Shown here one piece after another: positions 36,490 to 46,400 of a DNA stretch of 64,000 nt. The first letter of the stretch is position 1; every line of letters begins with the position of its first letter. Source of the DNA: Verrucomicrobiota bacterium (lineage in GTDB: Bacteria > Verrucomicrobiota > Verrucomicrobiia > Verrucomicrobiales > Akkermansiaceae); assembly GCA_030835305.1 (NCBI GenBank), contig JAURPJ010000057.1, forward strand, positions 29,785 to 93,784, read 5' to 3'. The translations under genes were made by a program, and so were the position numbers. The notes under the pieces were generated by a model. It saw only the letters and a list, made by a program, of their open reading frames with translations. It was not told the DNA's origin and searched no databases.

Positions 36490-37362
36490 ATGATAAAATC
36501 TTTCTTGCTGGCCCTCTCACTTGCCGCTGGCCCGGCTCTTCTCGCCGAAACCGGATTCACCAGGGATTCGCAACGTCAGGAAGGTGTTCCGGTGGGTAAG
36601 GTCACACGTCACGAGCATCGCAGCAAGATCTTCGAGGGAACCTTGCGCCAATACTACCTTTACGTTCCCGCCCAATACAAGACCTCCGAACCCGCTGCGG
36701 TGATGGTCTTTCAAGATGGCCATGCCTACGTCGATGACAAAGGCCAGGCTCGCGCCACCATCGTGCTCGATAACCTCATTCACCGCGGCGAAATTCCCGT
36801 CACGATCGGGATCTTCATCAACCCCGGCGTCTATGACAAAAGAATCGACGGCCGACAGAATTGGTCAACCGGTAAAAAAACGAAGTCCAGCAACCGCAGT
36901 GTCGAATACGACTCCCTCAACGAGGCCTACGCCCGCATGCTTGAGACCGAAGTCCTCCCCGAAATTGGTAAAAATTTCACCCTCACAAAAAACCCCGAAC
37001 GCCGTGTCATCTGTGGAGCTAGTTCCGGCGGCATCTGCGCCTTCACCGTCGCCTGGGAGCGGCCCGACCTCTTCCGCAATGTCATCAGCCACATCGGCAG
37101 CTTCACCAATATCCGCGGCGGTCACGTCTATCCCGCACTCGTCCGCAAGGAAAAGAAACGCCCCCTTCGGGTCTGGCTTCAGGACGGACGCAACGACCTC
37201 GACAACTCCCACGGCAATTGGTGGCTCTCGAACCAACAAATGGCCAAGTCCCTCGCCTTCGCCAAATACGATTACAAATTCGTCGCCACCGACGGAGGCC
37301 ACAGCATCGAGGACGGGGGCAGACTTCTTCCCGACGCCCTCCGCTGGATTTGGCGAAAATGA
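36490..37362 (+). CDS. secreted enterochelin-esterase-like alpha/beta hydrolase
   Basis: 290 residues from the ATG at 36490, the start of a signal peptide (S-F-L-L-A-L-S-L-A-A-G-P-A-L-L-A); an upstream frame extension to 36430 has no leader logic. The esterase D/Fes-like fold is shown by R-Q-Y-Y-L-Y-V-P, V-M-V-F-Q-D-G, nucleophile S178 in C-G-A-S-S-G-G, a candidate acid in Q-D-G-R-N-D, and H271 in D-G-G-H-S. PVC relatives act on feruloyl or acetyl esters of plant or algal polysaccharide or on siderophores; the substrate here is open. It stands alone between the terminator and a 295-bp gap before a convergent operon. Confidence 0.82.
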   Translation: MIKSFLLALSLAAGPALLAETGFTRDSQRQEGVPVGKVTRHEHRSKIFEGTLRQYYLYVPAQYKTSEPAAVMVFQDGHAYVDDKGQARATIVLDNLIHRGEIPVTIGIFINPGVYDKRIDGRQNWSTGKKTKSSNRSVEYDSLNEAYARMLETEVLPEIGKNFTLTKNPERRVICGASSGGICAFTVAWERPDLFRNVISHIGSFTNIRGGHVYPALVRKEKKRPLRVWLQDGRNDLDNSHGNWWLSNQQMAKSLAFAKYDYKFVATDGGHSIEDGGRLLPDALRWIWRK

Positions 37363-37657
37363 GCGGGTTCGCATCACTCCTTTTTCATCCGATCCGTTTT
37401 CCCCGCAGCTGGACCTACTTCCTCACTGGTCCAGATCGAATCACCTGAAGCGAAGGCGGGATTTTACTTTCATCATCTCCTCCGACTCTCCATTTCTGGA
37501 CCCAAATGGAAATTATTTCCGCGGACAGCTAATCATCCCCCTCTACTCCGATCCAACGGCACCTTTTCTCTCTTACTGGCCAAAGTAAATTTCGGCCAGT
37601 ATGCCCGCTCCATCGACGTGACAGAATTTCTTTTCAACGACTGGACTGTTGCCGGGG

Positions 37658-38350
37658 TTACCGCAGTGACGTCATGATGGCGGTAATGAGTGGTTCGTGA
37701 AGCGGGTGTCCCTTCCTTGCCATTTCCTGATCGTATTTTGAGTAAGGGGGATGTTTCTCGTCTTTTTTGAAATACTTCATGACATAAGCATGAAGATCCA
37801 CGACCGAGACTCCATGTCGCTTCATGACCTTCGAGGCGATCTCGTTGTATCCGACCTCGGAATTGGCTTCGAATAGGTTCCCTTTAAAGCTGGGAAAAAA
37901 ATCAACCGTCACCAAAGGAGTATTGCTGCCCCAGAGAAGCCTGGCACCGGTTTTCTTCAAGCGTTGGACAAGCAGGTCGAGGTTCTTCTCATACTGCTCT
38001 GGAGTCGAGACGCGCACCCCGCCGGAGTTCTTACTCATCGCGCGGATCTCACGGGTTTTTGGATCTTTGTAAAAGAGATCCCCAATACCGAAGTTGAAGT
38101 AAATGAGGTCCCATTTCTCATCGCCGATCAGCTTATCGAGGTTCGCCAGCGCGGAACCACTGTCGTTTGCCGTAAACTCGGCTGATTTGATTTGAACCTG
38201 GCCCTGCAATTCTTTTGACGCGGCTTTCACGATCGCCTGCTGAACCGGTCCACTCAAAAAGAGAACCTTCTTCTCCAAAGCATGAACGGTGGAAAGCAAA
38301 GCAAGCAGAATTCCGCCAAGCGCAGAAAGGATTCGGGCAAACGCATTCAC
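37658..38350 (-). CDS. SGNH-hydrolase-like secreted protein lacking the canonical GDS block
   Basis: 230 residues from a GTG whose codon overlaps the stop of the DUF1552 gene (GTGA), so translation is coupled. The signal peptide ends near residue 25 (T-V-H-A). Later SGNH blocks are recognisable: W-D-L-I-Y-F-N-F-G-I-G-D for block II/III, L-L-W-G-S-N-T-P-L, and G-H-P-L-H-E near the end. The first block, normally G-D-S with the nucleophile Ser right after the first strand, reads F-L-S-G-P-V-Q-Q, so the catalytic Ser is displaced or absent. It may be a pseudoenzyme. Third gene of the operon that begins with the DUF1592 protein. Confidence 0.65.
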   Translation of the reverse strand: MNAFARILSALGGILLALLSTVHALEKKVLFLSGPVQQAIVKAASKELQGQVQIKSAEFTANDSGSALANLDKLIGDEKWDLIYFNFGIGDLFYKDPKTREIRAMSKNSGGVRVSTPEQYEKNLDLLVQRLKKTGARLLWGSNTPLVTVDFFPSFKGNLFEANSEVGYNEIASKVMKRHGVSVVDLHAYVMKYFKKDEKHPPYSKYDQEMARKGHPLHEPLITAIMTSLR

Positions 38351-39690
38351 GCCAAAATATCTGTAAGTTCACCGGTGCTATCCGCAAAGCGGTCAACCGG
38401 AACGTCAACCGCATTGAGCATCGTCAGGAAGAGATTGGCGAGGGGCTTTTTCCGATCCCCTTCGTAGTTATGTAGGAAGCCATGCTTTAGGCCGAGCTTG
38501 TTGCCACCGGCAATTTGAATCGGATAATCCTTGGTGCCATGTGAGCCATGGGGATGCGCCGACCCCCAGAGAACGACCGTGTTGTCCAGCATGTTTCCGT
38601 CGCCTTCCGGGGTGTCACGGAGACGCTTCAGAAATTTTGAATGTCGCTCCGCGCGCCAAACCTCCCACTGACCCGAAAAATCGTCAGGACGTTTATGAGC
38701 GATGTCGTGGGTTGCTCCGGTGTAGCCCAACACCTGGTTGGCGAAGTTCCCAACCATATTCCCGGTCGAATGTTCACTTTCTGTCATAAAGGTCGCGAAG
38801 CGGGTTGAGTCGGTCTGTAAAGCCAAGAAAAGAAGATCATACATGCACCCGATGTATTCCGTCGGCTCTGTGTAACTGACATCCAGGTTCAAGACCTTGG
38901 CATCGACTTTCGGGAGCGGCTTGTGAGTCCATTCGCTGGTTCTCTCGACACGTTGCTCAAGGGATCGGACGGATTCCAGATACTCGTCCATTTTCTGACG
39001 GTCCTCTGCATCGAGTTTCCCATGGAGTGACTTGTAATTTTCCATCATCAGGTCCAGCACGCTCGCCTCACGTTTGAGGTCGGAGCGGACATCCTTGACG
39101 GAGCGGTTCCCGTATGGGTTGAAAAACCGGTTAAAAATGTCCTGTGGGCGATGCAGGGAAGGAATCGGGCGTCCGGGGCCATAGTGTGAGAGGGTTTTGC
39201 TCATTCCGTAGGATCCCGTCCCACCTTCCGTGCCCATTACCAGAGATCCGTAACGGGTCTTGTGGCCGTTGGTTTTGGCCGCCAACTGGTCGATTGAGAT
39301 ATTGTTGGTCTTCTCGGGACCAGACATGTCCGCACCGGTCGCGAAAACATCGCCACTGCTGTGACCGCCCAAACCGTAACCGCCCGCGTGATCCAAACCA
39401 CGGAAGTAGGTGATGTATTTTTCAAGCGACTGGAAAGGCGCGGTGGAATTTTTAAAAGTCAGAGGGCCGGAATCGTGCCTTGGATACCAACTCCACTCGT
39501 GAGCCTTGCCGTCCTTTGTTGACGGATCGTAAACCCCGTAGGCGATGTAACTGACAACCATGCGCTTCGGACGGCCCGCACCGGTGATCCCGGCCGCGAG
39601 GCTCATGCTGTTTAGAAACGGCAGGGCAAGGGTGATGCCTCCTCCGCGCAAGACTTCCCGCCTGCTGAGATGCCATGATTTTTTACTCAT
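38347..39690 (-). CDS. DUF1552 family Tat-exported protein (second copy)
   Basis: 447 residues with a Tat signal (S-R-R-E-V-L-R-G-G-G then hydrophobic L-A-L-P-F-L). Family segments include P-K-R-M-V-V-S-Y near residue 42, G-L-G-G-H-S-S-G-D, and G-D-G-N-M-L-D-N-T-V followed by W-G-S-A-H-P-H-G-S-H. It overlaps its DUF1592 partner by the ATGA tetranucleotide and the following SGNH-like gene by GTGA, so the three are co-translated. It is clearly diverged from the other DUF1552 protein at 4756. Function unknown. Confidence 0.88.
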   Translation of the reverse strand: MSKKSWHLSRREVLRGGGITLALPFLNSMSLAAGITGAGRPKRMVVSYIAYGVYDPSTKDGKAHEWSWYPRHDSGPLTFKNSTAPFQSLEKYITYFRGLDHAGGYGLGGHSSGDVFATGADMSGPEKTNNISIDQLAAKTNGHKTRYGSLVMGTEGGTGSYGMSKTLSHYGPGRPIPSLHRPQDIFNRFFNPYGNRSVKDVRSDLKREASVLDLMMENYKSLHGKLDAEDRQKMDEYLESVRSLEQRVERTSEWTHKPLPKVDAKVLNLDVSYTEPTEYIGCMYDLLFLALQTDSTRFATFMTESEHSTGNMVGNFANQVLGYTGATHDIAHKRPDDFSGQWEVWRAERHSKFLKRLRDTPEGDGNMLDNTVVLWGSAHPHGSHGTKDYPIQIAGGNKLGLKHGFLHNYEGDRKKPLANLFLTMLNAVDVPVDRFADSTGELTDILA

Positions 39691-42272
39691 TGTTTTTCCG
39701 TGGTTTGGGGTGACTTCAGGAAGGTATCACTGATACAGATGGAGACAATTATGTCCTGGAGTGCGAAATCTTCGTCTTTCGCCTTCTTCAGCAGTTCCCC
39801 AACGACAAATCGATCACGATACGTCAGCAAGCGACCGATTCCGTAGCTGAGAAGACGCCGAATGATATTCTCGGCAACATCCTCTACGCGATCCTTCAGA
39901 AGGTATTTTTTCAAGTCGGCCATTCCATCGACCTCGGGACCATTGGGAACACGGGCCCGGGCTTCGACCTGAACGGTATTGATTTTCTTCAAGCGTTCCT
40001 GATAAGCCTCAAAAGTCTTTTCGGCCTTCGCATTGTATTTTGGCACACTGGCTCCAGGTCGTGGAATCTTGGTCTGGAACTGGCCGATCGCGTTGTATTC
40101 TTCGAAAGGAATACCCCATGGATCGAGTCTGACATGACAGTCGTTACAGCTTTCCTGCTGACGATGTTGCGCTAGCAAATCCTTGATCGTGACAGCTGTG
40201 TCCGCGGAATCTCCGGCCGAATCCGAAAGGGCGGGAACCTCCGCCGGCGGTGGCTTGACCTCGTCTCCCAGAATCGCCTCGCGCAGCCAGACCGCCCGGT
40301 AAATCGGGTGCGGGGCGGAGCCGGTTCCATTCGCCACGAGAACGGAGCCTTGAGTCATCAAACCACCCAAACGATCTTCGGGCTTGATGGCAACCGGCCG
40401 CAGTCTCAGACCTTTCACGCCTTCCACTCCGTAATGAGCCGCGAGCGGCTCGTTGAGGTAAGCAAAATCGGAGTGGACGAAGTTTGAAACACTTGCGTTT
40501 CTCTTAATCAACTCGGCCACGAACCCCACCGTTTCGTCATGCATGTAATCCCGGATTGTCGGGCGGAAGAGAACTTCCTGCCCGGCCCTTTCCCCGTTGG
40601 GAACGGTGAAGAGAAACCGCGGGAAGAGATTGCGGTTGATATTGACCGCCTTCATTTTCTCAATGCTCAACCACTGGGTGGTGAAGTTGTCGACAAAGTC
40701 CCGCGACCTCGCGTCAGCCAGAAGCCTTCGGGTCTGCGCCGCGACCATTATTGGATCCTGGAGTTTGCCTTTCGCGGCCAAAGTCAGGAGTTCCTCGTCA
40801 GGCATGGTTCCCCAGAGGAAATAGGAAAGCCTTGAGGCCAGTTCGTATCCCGATGTCGTGACGCCGTTTCCAGCATTGGTATGATAAAGAAACTGCGGTG
40901 AGATTAACACCATAGAAAGTGTCTCACGTATGGTGGCTTCAAGCGTCCCGAACCCCGGCTCAAGCATCTGATAGAGCCTTTCAAAACGAGCCAACTCATC
41001 CGGATTAACCGGGCGACGAAACGCTCGGGTCATGAATCGCTCCAGGACCGCCCGGACGTAAGCCTTTGGATCACTTTCACGGAGCGGAGAATCAAAAAGA
41101 ATGCGGGTATGATGCTCGGGCGGCCAAGTATCGGTGACCGGCCCCTCGAACTCGATCGAGCGCACCACCGCACGCGGGACATCGAAGTTCCAGGATCGGT
41201 CGAAGTGATTTGCTCGGTGGTCGTTCAACTGCCCGTTGTCGAAAAGATTCTGGGGATAGATTTGCATGGTCGTAGGGCCAACTCCCCTCTTTGTCACCTG
41301 CCCGACCTGCACCGGATGATTCTCGATGCGCCCGCGAAACTCGAACTCTTGTAAGTTGTCGACATCGTTCTTTAAATAAACGGTTCCGACCGGGGCGTAA
41401 TCGCCGGTTCCGGCATCGCTCTTGAGAGCCGATCCCATCACGATTCTCAAAGGCACCTCGTCGTAGCCCGGTGGAAGAATCGCAGCGGCCTTGATTTTGA
41501 TCCGGTATTCTCCGGTCTCCGGCCATTTGTTCAGTGTGACTCCAGCTGAGATCGTTCTGCGCCCGCCAGGATAAACCCCCACCTCGTCCGGTTGTTCGCC
41601 GGCGAAGGCCGGCCCTCTGGGCTCGAAGGTCCATTTCTGACGGTGAACCTCCGGCTTCCCGGCGTCGACGATCGCGCTGGCCATCGCACGACGGGCGTTC
41701 TCGAGGTAGCGATCCACCTGTTCGGGTCCGAGCAGCATGAACTCGGAGGTGTTGTTAAAATGGTAGGGCTTTTTTGGATCCTCCGGCAGCGCGGTCTTAA
41801 GATCCAACTCAAAGCCGAGAAGGTCCCGCATTGTGTTCTGGTATTCAAAATTGGTGAGACGCCGAGCGGAGGGCACTTGAGCCTCCTTGTTGGCTTTCTC
41901 AACATAGTCGCGTAATCCGGAATCAATCCACTGCACGATCGCCTGCACCTCGACACCCTTCGGTTGCTTTTCGTCCTCCGGCGGCATTTCACCGAACTCA
42001 AGAACATCAAGAATATCCTCCCAACGCTCCAGCCCCTGACCCGAGGAGAGGTCACCACCGAGAGTATGGAGCGTGAGCTTCCCTTTGCTTTTGTCAGGTC
42101 CATGACACTTGATACAGTAAGTGTCGAAAAACACCTTCACATACGACTTGTGCCCCTCCACTCCCGCGGGGATCCCAAAAGGACTGCCCCCGGCGTCCTC
42201 TGCGGCAGAAGCCGCTTGGAAAGGCAGGTAGCCGAAAACGCCTCCCAATGCAACGGAAGCTCCATAGCGCAT
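39687..42272 (-). CDS. DUF1587/DUF1592/DUF1588/DUF1585 protein with planctomycete-type cytochrome domain
   Basis: 861 residues from the ATG at 42272, which gives a signal peptide (A-S-V-A-L-G-G-V-F-G then A-A-S-A); the frame is open to a TTG at 42350 but that adds an unhelpful leader. The first heme motif is C53-I-K-C56-H57 with G-P-D-K-S-K-G-K-L-T. DUF1587 follows (R-R-L-T-N-F-E-Y-Q-N-T-M-R-D-L-L-G), then a carbohydrate-binding-like beta insert, DUF1592, DUF1588 with C709-N-D-C712-H713, and DUF1585 at the end. This is the full-length domain set, longer than the operon-1 homologue at 6221, which lacks a recognisable DUF1587 segment. It starts an operon with DUF1552 and SGNH-like genes. Confidence 0.88.
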   Translation of the reverse strand: MRYGASVALGGVFGYLPFQAASAAEDAGGSPFGIPAGVEGHKSYVKVFFDTYCIKCHGPDKSKGKLTLHTLGGDLSSGQGLERWEDILDVLEFGEMPPEDEKQPKGVEVQAIVQWIDSGLRDYVEKANKEAQVPSARRLTNFEYQNTMRDLLGFELDLKTALPEDPKKPYHFNNTSEFMLLGPEQVDRYLENARRAMASAIVDAGKPEVHRQKWTFEPRGPAFAGEQPDEVGVYPGGRRTISAGVTLNKWPETGEYRIKIKAAAILPPGYDEVPLRIVMGSALKSDAGTGDYAPVGTVYLKNDVDNLQEFEFRGRIENHPVQVGQVTKRGVGPTTMQIYPQNLFDNGQLNDHRANHFDRSWNFDVPRAVVRSIEFEGPVTDTWPPEHHTRILFDSPLRESDPKAYVRAVLERFMTRAFRRPVNPDELARFERLYQMLEPGFGTLEATIRETLSMVLISPQFLYHTNAGNGVTTSGYELASRLSYFLWGTMPDEELLTLAAKGKLQDPIMVAAQTRRLLADARSRDFVDNFTTQWLSIEKMKAVNINRNLFPRFLFTVPNGERAGQEVLFRPTIRDYMHDETVGFVAELIKRNASVSNFVHSDFAYLNEPLAAHYGVEGVKGLRLRPVAIKPEDRLGGLMTQGSVLVANGTGSAPHPIYRAVWLREAILGDEVKPPPAEVPALSDSAGDSADTAVTIKDLLAQHRQQESCNDCHVRLDPWGIPFEEYNAIGQFQTKIPRPGASVPKYNAKAEKTFEAYQERLKKINTVQVEARARVPNGPEVDGMADLKKYLLKDRVEDVAENIIRRLLSYGIGRLLTYRDRFVVGELLKKAKDEDFALQDIIVSICISDTFLKSPQTTEKQ

Positions 42273-42631
42273 CGCTCTCAAAATACCACGACCGCCGCCA
42301 TTCGGGAATAACCCCGAATTGCTGGGAGCAAGTGAAAATAAGGGACTCAAGGGATGCGGAATTTGGACAGTTGAGGATCAGGCTCTGCACCAGTAAGGAA
42401 GCAAGAGTTGATTTCTTTCTGACAAACCAAAGAATCCGGCCTTTTACGAGCCGGGAAATTCTTTAATGTCTATCGGTGTAACAAAGTCCGCCCTCCCCTT
42501 TCCAGCCACTCTTCACGAAGTATCTGCCAGGATTTCGAATCCCGAGACCCTTGGTCTTACGCAAACAACCACTTTGATAAGAGAGGATGTCTCTGCTCGC
42601 GCGCCAATCGGATCTTCACTAGGCTCGCTCA
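42273..42631. other. divergent intergenic region
   Basis: 359 bp between the DUF1592 operon (- strand) and the truncated hydrolase (+ strand). It must hold the operon promoter; no convincing motif, hairpin or small gene was found. Confidence 0.4.
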
Positions 42632-43390
42632 ATGAAACAAATCCTGGTGGTGATTATGGCTGGGTTGCTTCCGATGATGATTGACGCCCGGGAGCCACAA
42701 CCCTGGCCAATGTTGAAGGCCGCCACCGATAAGAGTCTCTTGCCGGGAACGGAGATGCTGGACTGGAAAGGCGACCTGGCGGTGCGGATGTTGGATGAAA
42801 TCGACCGCTGGCTCGATGGTGAAATCAAGGCGAACCGTGAGGCGGGAACCGACCTGAGAGGGACAAGGGAAGAACTGGCGCGCAAGCTTGGGCCGACTCT
42901 CGACGCCCGGCCGGCCGACAATGCCTTCGTTTACTCGGCCCGGCGTAAAGGACCAGTGGGGCACGGGCGCGGATACACCATCCGGCAGGTGCGTTGGCGG
43001 GCATTTGGTGAGCTGGATGCGGTGGGCTTGTTACTTGAGTCCAATGAAGGACAACCTCGCGCTGACATTATCGCGCTTCCAGACGCGGGACAGCCACCGG
43101 AGGAGATTTGCAGTTTGGCACCATTCGGTAAAGAGGGTCGAACAACGCCCTTTGCAGGGCGCATGGCAATGAATGGCTGCCGGGTATTGGTTCCAGTTTT
43201 AAGCGAACGATCTGGAGAACGCCATGGAATGTCGACCCGGGAATGGCTGCATCGTCCGGCATGGGAAATGGGGTTATTCCCGTGCCGCCGGTCAGAGCCA
43301 AGCAAACGGTCGTGTCTTTCACGCCATTTGGCCGATCTTTACCTTGAAGCTGCCCAAACTTACGCCATTTGGCTCATTGCTCTCAGCTGA
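42632..43390 (+). pseudogene. truncated secreted alpha/beta-hydrolase (acetylxylan-esterase-like), N-terminal part only
   Basis: 252 codons. A signal peptide (I-L-V-V-I-M-A-G-L-L-P) and the N-terminal region of the large PVC esterase family are present: L-L-P-G-T-E-M-L-D-W-K-G-D, then a beta region, then S-T-R-E-W-L-H-R-P-A-W-E-M-G near residue 215. In intact relatives this last motif leads directly into the helix and nucleophile region of the hydrolase. Here the frame turns into unrelated Arg/Ser-rich sequence and stops 37 codons later, so the catalytic Ser, acid and His are all missing. This is seen directly; the family name is from recall. A decayed gene is the best reading. Confidence 0.65.
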
Positions 43391-43449
43391 TTCATTGACT
43401 AATTTTCAAACTCCCCGGAGCACCTTTTCCGCATTAACCCTTCGTTTTC

Positions 43450-46400
43450 ATGAACACTTTTTCCCTTCCCGGATGGACCGTCGCCAGCCTTATCCGCGCC
43501 CACAGTTTCGCTTTCCTGTCCGTATTGTGCCTCTGTGTTCCGATCACCGAAGCTCTCGCCGCACCGGTCATTGTCGAGTTCATGGCTTCCAATGATAAAT
43601 CGCTTTATGATGAAGATGGAGAATCCTCCGACTGGATGGAGATTTTCAATCCCGACCCCAATCCCGTCGATATTGGAGGCTGGTTTCTCACCAATGATAG
43701 AGGTGTACTCAACAAGTGGGAACTTCCTCAAAATACAATACTCCCCTCGGGTGGATCACTGATCATCTTCGCCTCCGACAAGGATCGCAAGGGCGGAGAG
43801 CTTCACACCAATTTTAAACTCAATAGAGATGCAGGGGGATATCTGGCGCTCGTGGAAACCGATGGCCGAACCATCGCCTTCGAATACCCGAATTACCCTG
43901 AACAATTCGACGACTTTTCTTATGGCCTCGCTCAGACCGGAAGCGGCTCGGCAGTCACCCTCATTCCTGAAAACTCGATCTGTAGCCTCCTTGTCCCAAA
44001 TTCGGACATTGGGGTCATCTGGCGCAATCGAATCTTCGATGATTCTTCCTGGGCCCCTGCCAACACCGGAGTCGGATACGATTATGGCAATCTCATTGGG
44101 AGTAATGCCGATGTACAATCCCAGATGGATGAGATCAACGGAAGCGTCTACATCCGTGTTCCTTTTACGGTTGATGACCCGGCAGCGCTCACCTCTCTTA
44201 CACTCCGCATGAAGTATGACGATGGCTTTGCCGCCTATCTCAACGGAACACTCGTCGCGTCAGCCCAGGCTCCCGCGAATCCCCAGTGGAACTCCCTGGC
44301 GACCGGCGACCACCCGGATAGCAGTGCGCTTGTCTTTGTCGACTTCAACATTACAGCTGACCTCAACCTTCTGGAACGGGGTAGCAACGTGCTTGCCATC
44401 CAGGGGCTCAATGGGACCCTGGGGAGCTCGGACCTTCTCATTCTCCCACAGCTTGATGCCACGACCGCCGCTACAAACCCCGGTCTTGGAGGCGCAGACT
44501 ATTTTCAAATCGCAACCCCGGCCACTACCAACGGCACAAACCAAGGGCTGCCAGCCGAGGCGGTCTCCTTCTCCATTCCCGGCCGGGGATTCACCGGCAC
44601 CCTTTCCCTCGCGCTGTCCGTCACTTCCCCATCCGCGCAAATTCGTTTCACCACCAATGGAGACGTTCCGACATTATCCTCGCCCCTCTACACAGGCTCT
44701 CCAATCAATATCACCTCTTCTCAAATCATTCGAGCCCGCGCCTACGAATCGACTTTGGCCCCGGGCCCCGTTGTGGAGGCTGGTTACATCAAACTCGCTT
44801 CCAGCGCCGAGTCATTCACTTCCGATATTCCGGTCGTAATTATGGAGCGCTTTAGCGGAGGCCCCACTGCCAGCAATGGAAAAGCCTACGTCTTTTTTGC
44901 CTTCTTCGAACCTGATCCCGGCACCGGAATCACCACCCTGAACAAGCCATATGCTTTGGGCACCCGCGGTGGTTACAAGACCCGTGGGTCTTCTTCTGCG
45001 GGCTTCGAAAAGAAGGCCTACAGTATCGAGGCCTGGAACGAGGATAATCGGAACAAGGACATTTCGCCCCTGGGGATGCCGGAGGAATCCGACTGGATTC
45101 TTAATGCCCGATCCACGTTTGACCGGTCTCTCATGCGAAACGCCTTCATTTATAATTTAAGCAACCAGACTGGGCGCTACGCCGTCCGCACCCGGTTTGT
45201 GGAACTCTTTCTGAACACCAACGGGGGCGACTTGCAGTATGGCACGAGCAGCTCGTTTGATTATGATGGTGTCTATACCTTCATGGAGAAAATCACCCGC
45301 GATAATGATAGGGTTGACGTCGAGCGACTACCTGACAGCGTCGCCACCGAACCTGGAATTGGCGGCGGATACATCATGAAAATCGACCGCCTCGACCCGG
45401 GCGATGGTGGATTAAATGCGGGCGGTTTTACCCTCGGCTGGGTTTACCCTAAGGAAGAAGACGCCACTGCGGAACAGGCCGCCTGGCTCCGCAACCATCT
45501 CAATTCCATGAGCACCTCGCTGAGTGAAGGCAATTATGAAGAATACATCGATCCTCTTGCATGGGTGGACCATCACCTGCTCAATGTCCTTGCCCTCAAT
45601 GCGGACGCCCTGCGACTCAGCACCTACTTTCACAAAAAACGCACCGGTAAAGTCGAATTCGGTCCTGTCTGGGACTTCGACAGATCCATGGACTCCACCG
45701 ACGGGCGAGACAACAACCCCACCACCTGGTCCGGCGGAACCAACTATTACACCTTCAACTGGTGGAACCAGCTCTTTAACCATGAAGAGTTTTGGCAACT
45801 CTACATCGATCGCTACTTCGAACTCCGCAAGGACATTTGGACAAATGCCAACGTAGAGCAGATTATCAACACTTACACCGCTGAACTCGATCAAGCGCAG
45901 GTAAGAAACTTTCAGCGATGGTCAAATCAACCACGCTTTGGAGGATACTCGGAAGAAGTCAATCACCTCCGGAACTGGGTGACAAGGCGTCTCAACTGGA
46001 TGGACGGTCAATTTGTGCCGGAGCCCTCCGCCAATCTGGAAAGTGGAATCTTCCCTGCCGGAACAACGCTGACACTTTCGGGTGACCTCACCAATGGTCG
46101 CTCTATTTGGTATACCTTGGATGGGACAGACCCCCGATTCACCAGCAACACGACTATACTAAGCACTGAAACCCTCGTCGATATCACGACCCCGGTCAGG
46201 GCCATTGTCCCAACCAGCGACATCGGAACGAACTGGCGTGGAGGGAATGAACCTTATGACGATGACACCTGGATCAGCGGTGCCAACGGCGTCGGTTTCG
46301 ACAACGCAACGACTTATGATCCCTATATCGACATCAACTTTGAGGCTCCCAATCCTGTCATGTCCGGAGTCAACACCTCTGCATTTGTCCGCATTCCCTT

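Noticed and set aside
36716..37588. 290-codon + strand ORF overlapping the esterase
   Set aside because: Pro/Ser/Thr-rich out-of-frame reading of the esterase gene; no domain.
37574..37601. TACTGGCC / GGCCAGTA hairpin after the esterase gene as a terminator
   Set aside because: Eight-base-pair stem is real but has a 12-nt loop and no T-tract on either side; another hairpin at 37409-37434 also lacks one.
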